NCBI GenBank assembly: GCA_018402345.1
Contig: JAGYIV010000016.1
Coordinates: 124,001 to 188,000 of the forward strand
Source: Terrimicrobiaceae bacterium
GTDB taxonomy: Bacteria; Verrucomicrobiota; Verrucomicrobiia; Chthoniobacterales; Terrimicrobiaceae
DNA length: 64,000 bases
Direction: 5' to 3'
The notes under the pieces are model-generated. The model saw only the letters and a list, made by a program, of their open reading frames with translations, was not told the origin of the DNA and made no database searches. The translations under genes were made by a program, and so were the position numbers. Below are positions 1 to 8,340 of this stretch, in pieces. How positions within the stretch are numbered: position 1 is the stretch's first letter; every line of letters begins with the position of its first letter.

Positions 1-718
1 CGTTTGCGCCGATTGTGATCGTGCGCGTGGCCGCTCCGAGGGAGACGGCGTCTGAAAAGGTAATATTGGCCGTCGCGCTCCCGTTGCCGGAGGGGACTCC
101 GGTGGTCACTCCGCCGAGGCTAAAATCCCCCCCAACCGTGATGCTGGAGTATTTTCCAGCCGTTGGTGCGAAGTCGGTATCGCTTAAAAGTGAGCCTCCA
201 TTGAATGTTAGTGCACCCTGACCAAGGTTGTTGATGCTATTACCGCCGATGACAACCGTTCCATTATTAAGAGTGAATCCTCCCTTGAATGCACCTGTTC
301 CTCTGATGTAGACTATTCCGTCTCCCTCTTTTATAAAACCTGTTTTGACTGATGTGGTGGACGTGGAAAAGCCTTGATTCGAAAAATCAAGAACAGCTCC
401 AGATCCCACATCCAATGTGGAAACCCTATTTCCAGTATTGTAAGTGCCGACAGCAGTCATTTGAACCAGCACATTGGGGCTGACGGTTACATCACCAACG
501 CGTGTGGATGCGAAAGTGATCGCTGAGTTCGCAGTAAAAAAAGCATCACTGGCATTACTGCTCGTCCACACTGTCCCGCCCGTTGGGGAGGCCGGGTTCG
601 ACCAGTTTGTCCCGGTCCAAGTGGCGCTGGTTCCGTCTGTTCTCCAATAGAAATCAGCCCCAAGCATGCGCTCTGCGCCCAACCCGAGGGCAACCGCAGC
701 GATTAAAAAATGTTCCAT
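1..718 (-). CDS. Autotransporter-associated beta-strand repeat protein, 5' end only (partial)
   Basis: The reading frame is open from ATG at 718 to the left window edge, about 239 codons. The first ~20 residues form a signal peptide (start MEHFLIAAVALGLGAE), so the product is exported. The mature part begins with FYWRTDGTSATWTGTNWSNP and then shows the low-complexity pattern of passenger repeats: Gly/Thr/Asn/Ser-rich strands such as GGFTLNNGTVVIGGNS followed by GQGALTFNGGSL. This resembles the autotransporter-associated beta-strand repeat common in giant surface proteins of Verrucomicrobiota and Planctomycetes. Such proteins usually run to thousands of residues and end in an autotransporter or sorting domain, which lies outside the window. 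The function is unknown; a surface or extracellular structural role is inferred. There is only a weak purine-rich stretch before the start. Confidence 0.75.
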   Translation of the reverse strand, partial: MEHFLIAAVALGLGAERMLGADFYWRTDGTSATWTGTNWSNPASPTGGTVWTSSNASDAFFTANSAITFASTRVGDVTVSPNVLVQMTAVGTYNTGNRVSTLDVGSGAVLDFSNQGFSTSTTSVKTGFIKEGDGIVYIRGTGAFKGGFTLNNGTVVIGGNSINNLGQGALTFNGGSLLSDTDFAPTAGKYSSITVGGDFSLGGVTTGVPSGNGSATANITFSDAVSLGAATRTITIGAN

Positions 719-1214
719 TTCATATCTCGAATTTTTCTTTTGTTTCAGAACCCGGGCTGTTGAGCGCGGGGTGTGTGTTGGAGTTCGAGAGACTCGAGGG
801 CGTTCTCTCCCTGCGGAGCGGTCCCGCAGGCGACTTGAACTGTGGTGTTCGCCGTGGGGGGCATCCACGCGCCGGGAGCGAGCGGATGTCGGTGAACGGA
901 GGTGAGGGTGGGAGAGTTGAGGGGTGGCCTCAAAGGGTTTAGTGCAATAAAACCGTCACATTGGCGGAGGGGGGCATGGGAGGGGAAAGTGTGGCGAATG
1001 GAGCAACCGGGCGGCTGGAAATCGACAGTGCAGTCACAATGCGACCCCTTGAGCCCTGCGGGTTTCCTCAATAAATCAACTCTGCAGCAGGTGATTGGAT
1101 CGAAATCAGTCTCCATGCCGCGACATAGAGCAGATGGAGTGCCAGAACGGGGATTAAGACAAACATGTCACAAACCCAGGGATATTGGACAGGATGACAG
1201 GAGGGGGAGGGGGA
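719..1214. other. Intergenic, no gene recognised
   Basis: About 500 nt upstream of the autotransporter gene. The ORFs crossing it are short, overlap on several frames and match no family I know. One GC-rich hairpin (arms 810-816 and 824-830) is visible. It must hold the promoter of the minus-strand autotransporter gene, but I see no convincing -35/-10 pair. Confidence 0.5.
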
Positions 1215-1714
1215 TTTTTTAGACAGAATTAACAGAATTAACAGAATTTTAGCGGGGAAGGACAGGATGACAGGAGTTTCAGGATTAACAGGAGGGGGTT
1301 GGACAGGGGGGGCGACACTTAAAACTGAAAACTGAAAACTTAAAACTCCTCTTTGGCCGCCCGAAGGGCGAGCAAAGCGAGTCAATTGGCAGGATTAACA
1401 GGAGGGGGAAGGACAGGTGGGTGACACTTAAAACTTAAAACTGAAAACTTAAAACTCCTCTTTGGCAGCCCGAAGGGCGAGCAAAGCGAGTCAACTTTCA
1501 GGATTAACAGGAGGGGGTTGGACAGGGGGGGCGACACTTAAAACTGAAAACTGAAAACTTAAAACTCCTCTTTGGCCGCCCGAAGGGCGAGCAAAGCGAG
1601 TCAATTAACAGAATTAACAGAATTTTATGGGGAAAGGGCAGAATGATGGGAAAAGCTGGGGTGCTGCTGTTTTTTTTGAATTTTGTAAATTCTGTTAATT
1701 CTGTCTAAAAAAAA
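1215..1714. repeat. Inverted A/T-rich ends flanking the repeat block
   Basis: Positions 1215-1250 (TTTTTTAGACAGAATTAACA and onward) reappear reverse-complemented at 1688-1714. The two copies bracket the tandem array below. The TAACAGAATTAACAGAATT pattern also recurs at 1604-1625. A related element (CTGTCTAAAAAAACCCG followed by a G-rich run) occurs as a direct repeat at 1701-1731 and 1807-1835, just downstream of the PfkB gene. There is no transposase frame inside. The arrangement resembles a non-autonomous, MITE-like or extragenic palindromic element; that reading is inference. Confidence 0.65.
1280..1604. repeat. Three tandem copies of a ~106-bp extragenic repeat
   Basis: Units span 1280-1385, 1390-1494 and 1499-1604, a period of about 110 bp. 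Each starts CAGGATTAACAGGAGGGG, runs through alternating AAAACTGAAAACTTAAAACT motifs, then CTCCTCTTTGG, a GCCCGAAGGGC mini-hairpin, and ends GAGCAAAGCGAGTCAA. The units differ at only a few positions. They have no conserved reading frame. An inverted fourth copy lies at 8341-8437, so the family is dispersed on the chromosome. Confidence 0.85.
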
Positions 1715-1849
1715 CCCGCGGGGGGCGTGTTCAAGCGGCAGGCGGGGAGCCCGGATTTTGCCCCATCCCATCCCCCCTCCTGTTAATCCTGCTAATCCTG
1801 CTAATCCTGTCTAAAAAAACCCGTGGGGGCGTGTTGCGTGGCTGTTGTC

Positions 1850-2771
1850 CTACGGCAACTCGAAGTGTGCGATTCTGCGGAAGAGGTCGTAGCGGGAGTC
1901 GATTTGGGATTTGTCGACGGTTTTGAGGCGTTCGAGGCTGAAGGCTTCGACGTTGTAGCTGGCGAGGACGCTGCCGTGGACGACGGCTTTTTTGAGGAGG
2001 TCGAAGGGGATGGTGCCATTGGGCGAGTGGGCGGCGAGGTAGCCAGCGAGGCCGCCTGCGAAGGTGTCGCCGGCGCCGGTGGGGTCGTGGATGTCCTCGA
2101 GCGGGTAGGCCGGGCAGCTGAAGAAGGAGTTTTCGGGGCCGAAGAGCAGGCAGCCGTGCTCGCCTTTTTTGATCGCGACGAAATCGGGGCCCATATCGCG
2201 GATGGCGCGGCCGGCTTTGATGAGGCTGGTCTCGCCGGTGAACTGGCGGGCTTCGCCGTCGTTCAGGATGAGCATGTTCACGCGGGCGACGAGGCGGGTG
2301 AGGGATTCCTTGGCGATGTCGATCCAGAGGTCCATCGTGTCGGCGATGACGAAGCGGGGCTGGCCGACCTGGTCGAGGACGTGGTGTTGGAGATCGGGGG
2401 CGATATTTGCCAGCAGGACGATGCCCGCGTTTTTGTAGTGGGCGGGGAGGTCGGGGGTGAAGTGCTCGAAGACGTTGAAGGCGACCGAGCGGGTCTCGCG
2501 GGTGTTCATGTCCCACATGTATTCGCCGGACCAGCGGAAGGTCTTGCCGGGCACGGTCTGGAGTCCGTCGAGATTGATGTCGCGTTTGCGGAAGAGGGCG
2601 ATGTGCTCCTCAGGAAAATCGTCGCCGACGATGCCGACGAGATTGACGGGGCTGAAATTCGAGGCCGACACGGCGCCGTAGGATGCTGGAGCCGCCGAGC
2701 AGGTTGGTGTGCTCGGCGAGTTGGGTTTTGATGTCATCAAGCGCGATGGAACCGACGATAAGAACGGACAT
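1850..2771 (-). pseudogene. PfkB-family sugar kinase, frameshifted near its N-terminus
   Basis: This is a ribokinase/PfkB-fold kinase of about 306 residues that would phosphorylate a sugar or nucleoside with ATP in the cytoplasm; the substrate cannot be told. The natural start is ATG 2771, giving MSVLIVGSIALDDIK and on through LLGGS. At 2687 one extra T (plus strand) breaks the frame. Removing it rejoins the protein as GGS-ASYGAVSASNF. The rest is intact to the stop at 1850, including the PfkB signature DPTGAGDTFAGGLAGYLA with its catalytic Asp. Without the correction, the longest frame starts at 2740 with a non-homologous leader. Either a sequencing error or a recent inactivation fits. There is no close partner gene: repeats flank it on both sides. 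Confidence 0.8.
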
Positions 2772-2909
2772 AGGGGGCGCAGGATGGTGGGGCGGGAGCG
2801 GGGATGCGAGAAAAAATCCCAGGGTCGGCTGTCAATATGGGCGTCCGCTTCTCATCGCAAAACTGAAACCTCCCGCAGAGGCGCCGAGGCGCAGAGAAAA
2901 ATGAAGGGG

Positions 2910-2928
2910 CACGGCCGTCTCGGCCGTG
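2910..2928. repeat. AGA-loop palindrome, copy 1
   Basis: CACGGCCG-TCT-CGGCCGTG: a perfect 8-bp stem with a 3-nt loop that reads AGA on the minus strand. It shares its architecture (CG-AGA-CG core) with the copies at 3432, 3625 and, loosely, 13456. Confidence 0.75.
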
Positions 2929-2986
2929 AAAGAAAGTGGCACAAGAATTCGAAAAAGCGATGATTCGCGGGCCTGACCTCTTTCCC

Positions 2987-3253
2987 GTTCTGAGCGAGGC
3001 CGTCCTCGTTCTGAGTGAGGCCGTCCTCGTTCGGAGTGAGGCCATCCTCGTTCTGAGTGAGGCCATCCTCGTTCTGAGTGAGGCCATCCTCGTTCTGAGT
3101 GAGGCCGTCCTCGTTCTGAGTGAGGCCGTCCTCGTTCTGAGTGAGGTCGTCCTCGTTCTGAGTGAGGTCATCCTCGTTCTGAGTGAGGTCATCCTCGTTC
3201 TGAGTGAGGCCATCCTCGTTCTGAGCGAGGCCATCCTCGTTCTGAGTGAGGCC
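2987..3253. repeat. 21-bp tandem repeat array, 12 full copies plus a partial one
   Basis: The unit GTTCTGAGTGAGGCCATCCTC and close variants repeat from 2987, with the thirteenth copy breaking off at 3253. Variation is limited to a few positions (C/T in GAGYGAGG, A/G in CCRTCC, GGCC/GGTC). Because 21 is a multiple of three, every frame stays open and yields an artificial heptad repeat on both strands. There is no interspersed unique spacer, so it is a minisatellite, not a CRISPR array. Confidence 0.9.
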
Positions 3254-3431
3254 AGCGGAGCTTTTCAGGAGGAGCTCGCAGCGCTGTTCAACAATCTGAA
3301 ATATTTCTAATTTTCAGTAAATTAGAATCTTGGTTACTTATTATACCAACATGCGATTACTTTTTGGCTTTTGGAATGGGGTGCGGGCGGGTCGCATAAT
3401 ACTGTCAGGGTAGCCGCGAGAAAGAAGGGGG

Positions 3432-3450
3432 CATGACCGTCTCGGCCGTG
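3432..3450. repeat. AGA-loop palindrome, copy 2 (degenerate)
   Basis: CATGACCG-TCT-CGGCCGTG differs from copy 1 at two positions in the left arm, one of which keeps pairing as G-U. The sequence around both copies is also similar (GGGGCA before, GTG after). Confidence 0.65.
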
Positions 3451-3509
3451 CAGAGACTGGCGTTCTTTGACACGACGGCTCCGTAGGAACCACGGCACCA
3501 TGCGCCTCA

Positions 3510-3529
3510 CACAGGCGGGGACGCCTGTG
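3510..3529. repeat. Palindrome CACAGGCG...CGCCTGTG
   Basis: An 8-bp stem with the 4-nt loop GGGA, embedded in the phrase ACAGGCGGGGACGCCTGTGG. It belongs to the same style of extragenic palindromes as its neighbours. Confidence 0.65.
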
Positions 3530-3624
3530 GTCCACTCGTTTCGGTGCAAAGATGACAGCATCGAGCGGGAGCTGTCCGAAGTGTAGGCTCCAAGCCGGAG
3601 GGCTGCGAGCGTAAGTCATTCGAT

Positions 3625-3643
3625 ATCAGGCGAGACGCCTGAT
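3625..3643. repeat. AGA-loop palindrome, copy 3
   Basis: ATCAGGCG-AGA-CGCCTGAT: a perfect 8-bp stem and AGA loop. It has the same size and CG-AGA-CG centre as copy 1 but a different outer stem, as expected for a family under selection for structure rather than sequence. Confidence 0.75.
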
Positions 3644-3864
3644 CTACAGAAGCGCCCTCGAAAATCACCAATCTTGGACACATCGGTATTAGACAGAAAA
3701 AAATGAACAGAATTGCAGCGGGTGGATCGGCATGGGGGGTGCAACGCAGAGAAAGAAGAGACCGTCAAAAAAATGGCCGATCGGCCAAAAAAGTTGCGGG
3801 CTGTTGGTGGTGTGCGTGTTACGGGAGCGGTGACAGGGGGTGGGAAACGCGATAGGGTGGGGGA

Positions 3865-5372
3865 ATGAAAAATCCGGCTACGGAGATGTATCGCGAGTTG
3901 AGGGGGTTGGGGTGGGAGCGGTTGTGGGGGAGGAGGTGCCGTTGTTTGATGGGGGTGGGGAGGAGTATCGTGCGGGGCGGGTGGCGTTGGTGCGTGCGGT
4001 GGGGGTGGTTTTTTCCGAGTCGGGGCGTGCTTCGCAGCGGGAGGCGGTGGTGGATTGGTTGCGGGGGCTTTTAGGGGACCCGAACGAGCGGATTCGGCGG
4101 TATGCCATGGCGGCGTTGCCAAAGGTGGGGGAGCGCGAGGTGGTCGAACGGGCGTTGGCTGGAATGGCGCGGGGAGTTTCTGGCGAGCGCGAACGGCGGC
4201 ATGCGGGCAAGGCGCTAGCCAAGGTGGCGGGTCGCGGGGCGCTGGAGGTGGCTGATGTATTGCCTGCCGGTGTGGCCCAGAAGATCAAGGCTGGCGCGGC
4301 GCGTGAGGCCGGCGGGAGGGTGTTGATGGATGTGGCAATGCCCGCCGGGGTGCGGATTCATCTGCGCGGGCGGCGGGGGTTGGAGGGGTTTGTGCGTTCG
4401 GAGGTCGAGGGGAGCCGCATGCTGCGTGGAAGGATGCGGGTGGTCGGTGGTGGAAGCGGGCTGGTGGTGCTGGAGGCGGCGGGGGGATTCTCGCTGGGGG
4501 ATGTGTTTTCCCTGCGGTGCTTTGGCACGCTGAATCTCGTGCTCGGCGAGGTGGCGCAGGATTGGGAGGCAGTGGCCGGGGTGATTGCCTCCGAGCGCGT
4601 GTGGCGCATGGTTCGGGCGCTGACCGAGGGGGTGCCGCGCTACAGGCTGGAATTTATCGGGGAGGGGCATCGCCGGGGAGCGGTGGCGGCGATCGCCGAG
4701 CGCGTGCATGCGCTCCGCCCGGAGATGCTGAACGACGCCCGCTCGGCCATGTGGGCGGTGGATTTGCATCCGGCGGGGGGGCGTCTCTCTGTCGAACTGA
4801 GACCGCGACTGGTGCCGGACCCGAGATTTTCGTATCGGTTGGCGGATGTCTCGGCGGCGTCGCATCCCCCGCTGGCTGCGGCGATGGCGCTGTTGGCGGG
4901 GCGCGGGGAGTCGGTGTGGGATCCGTTTTGCGGGTCGGGGGTGGAGTTGGTCGAGCGGGCAAGGCTTGGCGGCGTGCGTCGTGTTTATGGATCGGACCTC
5001 AGCCGCGAGGCGTTGCGTGCGGCGGAGTCAAATCTGGACGCTGCCGGGGTGAAGGGAGTGCTGAGGTGTTGTGACTTTCGCGAGTTTCCTCGGATCGCCG
5101 GGATTTGCGACGGCGGAGTGGATCAAATCATCACGAATCCTCCGCTGGGGCGGCGGGTGCCGATTCCCGATCTCAAGGAAATGATCGGAGATTTGTTCAC
5201 GTTGGCGGCGGAGGTGCTTCGGCCTGGCGGGGTGCTGGTGCTCGCGAATCCCGTGGGGAGCGAATGGCGTGGGAATCCAAGGTTGCGGCGGGACGTGTCG
5301 CAGCGGGTGGATTTCGGCGGCTTTGATTGCCGCATCGAGCGCTACAGCGTCAGGCATTCGCGCCGGGCATGA
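3865..5372 (+). CDS. SAM-dependent RNA methyltransferase-like protein (HEAT-like/THUMP-like N-part); likely one-base frameshift at 3926-3930
   Basis: The C-terminal half is a class I methyltransferase domain: SAM-binding motif WDPFCGSGVELVERA and catalytic TNPPLGRR, the NPP[Y/L] motif of enzymes that methylate an exocyclic amino group of guanine or adenine, as in the RlmL/TrmN/Trm14 group. The N-terminal half looks like helical repeats followed by a THUMP-like RNA-binding region. The likely start ATG 3865 (MKNPATEMYRELRGLGWERLWG) is out of frame with the rest. One more G in the GGGGG run at 3926-3930 would join it to EEVPLFDGGGEEYRAG. Without that correction the open frame starts at GTG 3840. 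The RNA target is unknown. Its 3' end overlaps the convergent ArsR gene by 23 nt. Confidence 0.7.
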
Positions 5373-5700
5373 CGCCCGCCTGCGCGGCGAGGCGCTTCGA
5401 GAGACTGCCGCAAACGTGGTCGCACATCTCGAAAATGCCCGGATCCGCGACGCGGTAGAAGACCTGAAGGCCTGCTTTGCGGCGGGAGAGGATGCCGCTT
5501 TGGACCAACGCCCCCAGATGCCGTGAGACATTCGCCTGCGAGAGGGCGGTGGAATTGACCAAGTCGCCCACGCATTGCTCGCCCTGCTCCAGCGCGATGA
5601 GCAGGCGGAGGCGGTTCGGCTCGCCCAGCGCCCGAAAGCGCTCGGCGATCATCTCAAGCGCGTCGGCACCCATGGCGGATCGTTTTTGTGAGGAACCCAT
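5350..5700 (-). CDS. ArsR-family winged-helix transcriptional regulator
   Basis: A 116-residue protein with the ArsR layout: GEPNRLRLLIAL leads into the first helices, the recognition helix region is STALSQANVSRHLGALVQSG and the beta-wing is ILSRRKAGLQVFYRVAD. A cysteine precedes the helix in GEQCVGDLV (the place of the ArsR CxC metal site, here with one Cys), and another Cys lies in MCDHVCGS near the C-terminus, so metal or redox sensing is possible but unproven. The upstream A/T-rich stretch 5709-5750 contains TATACA-like and TCGACA-like boxes on the minus strand and probably its promoter. No target operon is adjacent, because the next gene (lipocalin) reads towards it from 6368. Confidence 0.8.
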   Translation of the reverse strand: MGSSQKRSAMGADALEMIAERFRALGEPNRLRLLIALEQGEQCVGDLVNSTALSQANVSRHLGALVQSGILSRRKAGLQVFYRVADPGIFEMCDHVCGSLSKRLAAQAGVMPGANA

Positions 5701-5828
5701 AAAAAAGTATGGATAAACTGTATAATCACATACTCATATTGTCGAGGATGAATTTTATGAGAAAACCGCGATGGCGGTGCCTGTGCTGTATTTCAAGGCA
5801 CACGCCAAGAGTGGCCGAGTCGGATAGA

Positions 5829-6368
5829 TCAGGGAGCGGTGGGCTGGGGGACGCGGACGATCCTCGAGGTGTCGTAGCCTTGGCGAGCCGCCTCGGCGAG
5901 GGCCTTTTGGTATTCCGCTTCGTCGAGTTGAGGGGTGCGGGCCATGATCCAGATGAGGCTGCGGTCGGGGTAGCCGATCGTGGTGCGGCTATAATCCGGC
6001 GCGAGGTCGATGACGAGGAAGGGAGCCTTGAACGGCCAGAGGAATTGCACCGCCCAGCGGGCGTTCGTGGTGGTGTCGACCACTGTGGCGACGGCTTTCA
6101 TCTCGCGCTGCGGGGCGTCGAGTGACTTCTTGTGGAAGACGTAGCGGATGTCGATTTTTCCATCCGGCCTCGGCGAGTAGATATCCATGGTGCCCACGTT
6201 GTCCTTTTCGACAATCCAGGGGATGGTGCCGATGACATACCAATCGCCCATGAAGCGCTGGAGATCGACGTGCGGCACGGTGGTCAGCGGAGGTTGTGGC
6301 GGGCGGGTGGCGCAGGAGGCGAGCATGAGCGGGAGGAGGGCGGCGAGGAGGTGGAGCGTGGATCGCAT
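5829..6368 (-). CDS. blc: Outer-membrane lipocalin lipoprotein (Blc-like)
   Basis: A 179-residue protein with a lipoprotein signal peptide, lipobox LASC with the lipidated Cys at residue 19. The lipocalin first signature is clear: FMGDWYVIGTIP, with the invariant Gly-x-Trp. The third conserved region is represented by SLIWIMARTPQLDE. Bacterial Blc-type lipocalins sit in the outer membrane and bind lysophospholipids or fatty acids, and are often induced under envelope stress. That role is family knowledge, not shown here. It is divergent from sbtA, with about 50 nt between the starts. Confidence 0.85.
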   Translation of the reverse strand: MRSTLHLLAALLPLMLASCATRPPQPPLTTVPHVDLQRFMGDWYVIGTIPWIVEKDNVGTMDIYSPRPDGKIDIRYVFHKKSLDAPQREMKAVATVVDTTTNARWAVQFLWPFKAPFLVIDLAPDYSRTTIGYPDRSLIWIMARTPQLDEAEYQKALAEAARQGYDTSRIVRVPQPTAP

Positions 6369-6421
6369 GGAGGAATATTCGCCTTTTATTGACGGCGGGC
6401 ACCTTTATTTTACGCCGCCAG

Positions 6422-7384
6422 ATGAATCCGTTCGAATATTTGCTCCAGCCGGCGATTTTGTTTTTTTTGATGGGAGGTCTTGCCGTGCTCGTGAAGTCGG
6501 ATCTGGAGATTCCCGGGTCGGTGTTGAAGGTTCTTTCGTTGTATCTTTTGTTCGCGCTGGGGTTCAAGGGCGGCGTCGAGTTGCAGCACATGGACTGGAC
6601 AGTGGAAGTGTTCACACCGCTTGTGCTCGCGGTGGTGGCGGCGTTTTTGATTCCGCTGGTGGTGTATCCGATCCTGCGGCGGAAGTTTGAATGCGTGGAT
6701 GCGGCCGCGTTGGCGGCCACGTATGGCTCGGTGAGTGCGGTGACATTCATGACGGCGGTGTCGTATCTCGAGGCGCATGGCACAGAGTTCGGCGGCTACA
6801 TGGTGGCGGCGCTGGCATTGATGGAGAGTCCGGCGATTTTGATCGGGCTCCTGCTGGCGAGGAGCGGGCGGAGGGGTGCCGAGGCCGGGCGGTTGTCGTG
6901 GTCCAGCGTGTTGCATGAATGCTTGGCCAACAAGTCAGTCTTGATCCTGCTCGGGAGCCTGTGCGCTGGGTTGGTCGCGCCCGAGAGCGGCATCAAGGCA
7001 TTGAAGCCGTTTGTCGGGGATCTTTTTCCCGGCATGCTGTGCTTTTTCCTGCTGGATCTCGGGATTGTTGCGGCGCGGCGACTGGGTGATTTGAAGGCTG
7101 CGGGGGTGTTTGCGCTGGTGTTCGGAATCTTGTTTCCGGTGATTTCCGGCGGGGTGGCGATCGTGGTGGCGTATCTGACCGGGTTCGGCAAGGGGGATGC
7201 GGTCTTGTTTGCGGTGCTGTGCGCGAGTGGATCGTATATCGCGGTTCCGGCTGCGCTGCGCTCCGCATTGCCCGAGGCGAATCCGAGTATTTATGTGGGA
7301 TTGGCGCTCGGGGTGACGTTCCCTTTTAATCTTCTCCTTGGAATTCCGCTGGCCTACACCTGCATCTCCTCCCTGTGGGGCTGA
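6422..7384 (+). CDS. sbtA: Sodium-dependent bicarbonate transporter, SbtA family
   Basis: A polytopic inner-membrane protein of 320 residues with about ten hydrophobic segments. It matches the SbtA (former DUF897) pattern: N-terminal NPFEYLLQPAILFFLMGGLAV, the helix-rich ALGFKGGVELQ, ATYGSVSAVTFMTAVSYLE, and C-terminal LCASGSYIAVPAALRSALPEANPS. SbtA imports HCO3- with Na+ in cyanobacteria; heterotrophs carry homologues of less certain substrate. I prefer ATG 6422 to the in-frame start at 6389 because the family begins at MNPFEYLLQP. The stop is only 12 nt before fabD, so the two are probably co-transcribed. No SbtB (PII-like) partner gene is present. Confidence 0.8.
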   Translation: MNPFEYLLQPAILFFLMGGLAVLVKSDLEIPGSVLKVLSLYLLFALGFKGGVELQHMDWTVEVFTPLVLAVVAAFLIPLVVYPILRRKFECVDAAALAATYGSVSAVTFMTAVSYLEAHGTEFGGYMVAALALMESPAILIGLLLARSGRRGAEAGRLSWSSVLHECLANKSVLILLGSLCAGLVAPESGIKALKPFVGDLFPGMLCFFLLDLGIVAARRLGDLKAAGVFALVFGILFPVISGGVAIVVAYLTGFGKGDAVLFAVLCASGSYIAVPAALRSALPEANPSIYVGLALGVTFPFNLLLGIPLAYTCISSLWG

Positions 7385-7396
7385 CTATTTTTTACC

Positions 7397-8329
7397 ATGA
7401 AGAAACTCGCACTCCTCTTTTCCGGTCAAGGTGCCCAGACAGTGGGCATGGGCAAGGATCTCGCCGCTGAATTTCCCGTTGTGTCGCAACTGTTCCAGCA
7501 GGCGGACTCGGTGTTGGGATTTTCCCTGAGCCAAATCGCCTTCGACGGGCCAGCGGAGGAGTTGACGAAGACCTCGGTGTGCCAGCCCGCGCTCTATGTG
7601 CACGGCCTCGCCTGCCTTGCCGCATTGAGGGAGCGTTGCCCCGCATTGGATTTCCAAGCTGTGGCGGGATTGTCGCTCGGTGAGTTCACGGCGCATGCCG
7701 CCGCCGGGACGTTTGATTTCGAGACAGGCTTGAAGCTTGTTGACCGCAGGGCGCGGGCGATGCAGGCCGCCTGCGAGAGCACGCAGGGGGGCATGGCCGC
7801 GATCATCGGCGGCGAGGAGGATCGCGTGCGCGAGCTTGCGGCAGTGGCGGAGGTCGATGTCGCGAACATCAACGCGCCTGGCCAGATTGTGCTCTCGGGC
7901 GACGCCGCAAAGATCGTGATGGCGGTGTCGATGGCCAAGGAATACAGCGCGCGAAAGGCGGTCGAGTTGACGGTTGCCGGGGCATTCCACTCGCGGTTGA
8001 TGGAGCCCGCCTATCAATCGCTCTCTGTCGCTCTCGAGGAGACGCAGATGGCGGCGCCGAGGGTGCCAGTGGTGTGCAATGTCGATGCGGTGGCGGTTTC
8101 CAAGCCTGCTGAAATCCGCCGCACGCTGGCGGATCAGGTCACGGGAAGCGTGTGCTGGTCGCAAAGTGTCGAGTATCTCATCGACCACCTCAAGATCACC
8201 CACTTCCTCGAACTCGGCCCCGGCGGGGTATTGGCTGGGTTGGTGAACAGGATTCGCAAGGGGACGCCGGTGGCCTCGGTGTCGAATGTCGCCAGTCTTG
8301 ACGAGGCGGTGGCGTTTTTGAATGCGTGA
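7397..8329 (+). CDS. fabD: Malonyl-CoA:ACP transacylase
   Basis: A 310-residue cytoplasmic enzyme that moves malonyl from CoA to acyl carrier protein to feed fatty-acid elongation. The nucleophile motif is GLSLGEF (Ser93), the catalytic His is in AGAFHSRLM (His198), and LLFSGQGAQTVGMG is the family start. Length is normal. It lies directly behind sbtA rather than in the usual fab operon (no fabG, acpP or fabF in view). Downstream comes an inverted copy of the dispersed 106-bp repeat, then rpmH with its own promoter. Confidence 0.93.
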   Translation: MKKLALLFSGQGAQTVGMGKDLAAEFPVVSQLFQQADSVLGFSLSQIAFDGPAEELTKTSVCQPALYVHGLACLAALRERCPALDFQAVAGLSLGEFTAHAAAGTFDFETGLKLVDRRARAMQAACESTQGGMAAIIGGEEDRVRELAAVAEVDVANINAPGQIVLSGDAAKIVMAVSMAKEYSARKAVELTVAGAFHSRLMEPAYQSLSVALEETQMAAPRVPVVCNVDAVAVSKPAEIRRTLADQVTGSVCWSQSVEYLIDHLKITHFLELGPGGVLAGLVNRIRKGTPVASVSNVASLDEAVAFLNA

Positions 8330-8340
8330 TTGGGCTCCTA

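Larger units (their letters stand above)
2772..3864. other. Repeat-rich intergenic region without a supported gene
   Basis: About 1.1 kb between the PfkB gene and the methyltransferase gene. It contains the 21-bp tandem array and four AGA-loop palindromes listed separately. ORFs here (for example one made of repeated VLSEA[V/I]L on the plus strand and one made of repeated ASLRTR on the minus strand) come from the tandem array being open in several frames, and show no other sign of coding. Confidence 0.6.

Noticed and set aside
2987-3253. Possible CRISPR array
   Set aside because: The units are contiguous 21-mers with no unique spacers and there are no cas genes.
2936-3310. 124-codon ORF of VLSEA repeats, and the opposite ASLRTR ORF
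   Set aside because: Both come from the 21-bp tandem array being open in every frame; no signal, start context or homologue supports either.
3840-3935. GTG 3840 as the start of the methyltransferase
   Set aside because: It gives a Gly/Val-rich leader unlike protein, whereas ATG 3865 gives a sensible N-terminus if one G is restored at 3926-3930. Not fully excluded.
5350-5700. Linking the ArsR regulator to the ACR3 arsenite permease as an ars operon
   Set aside because: They lie more than 41 kb apart, and the ArsR protein lacks a complete CxC arsenic site, so any link is speculative.
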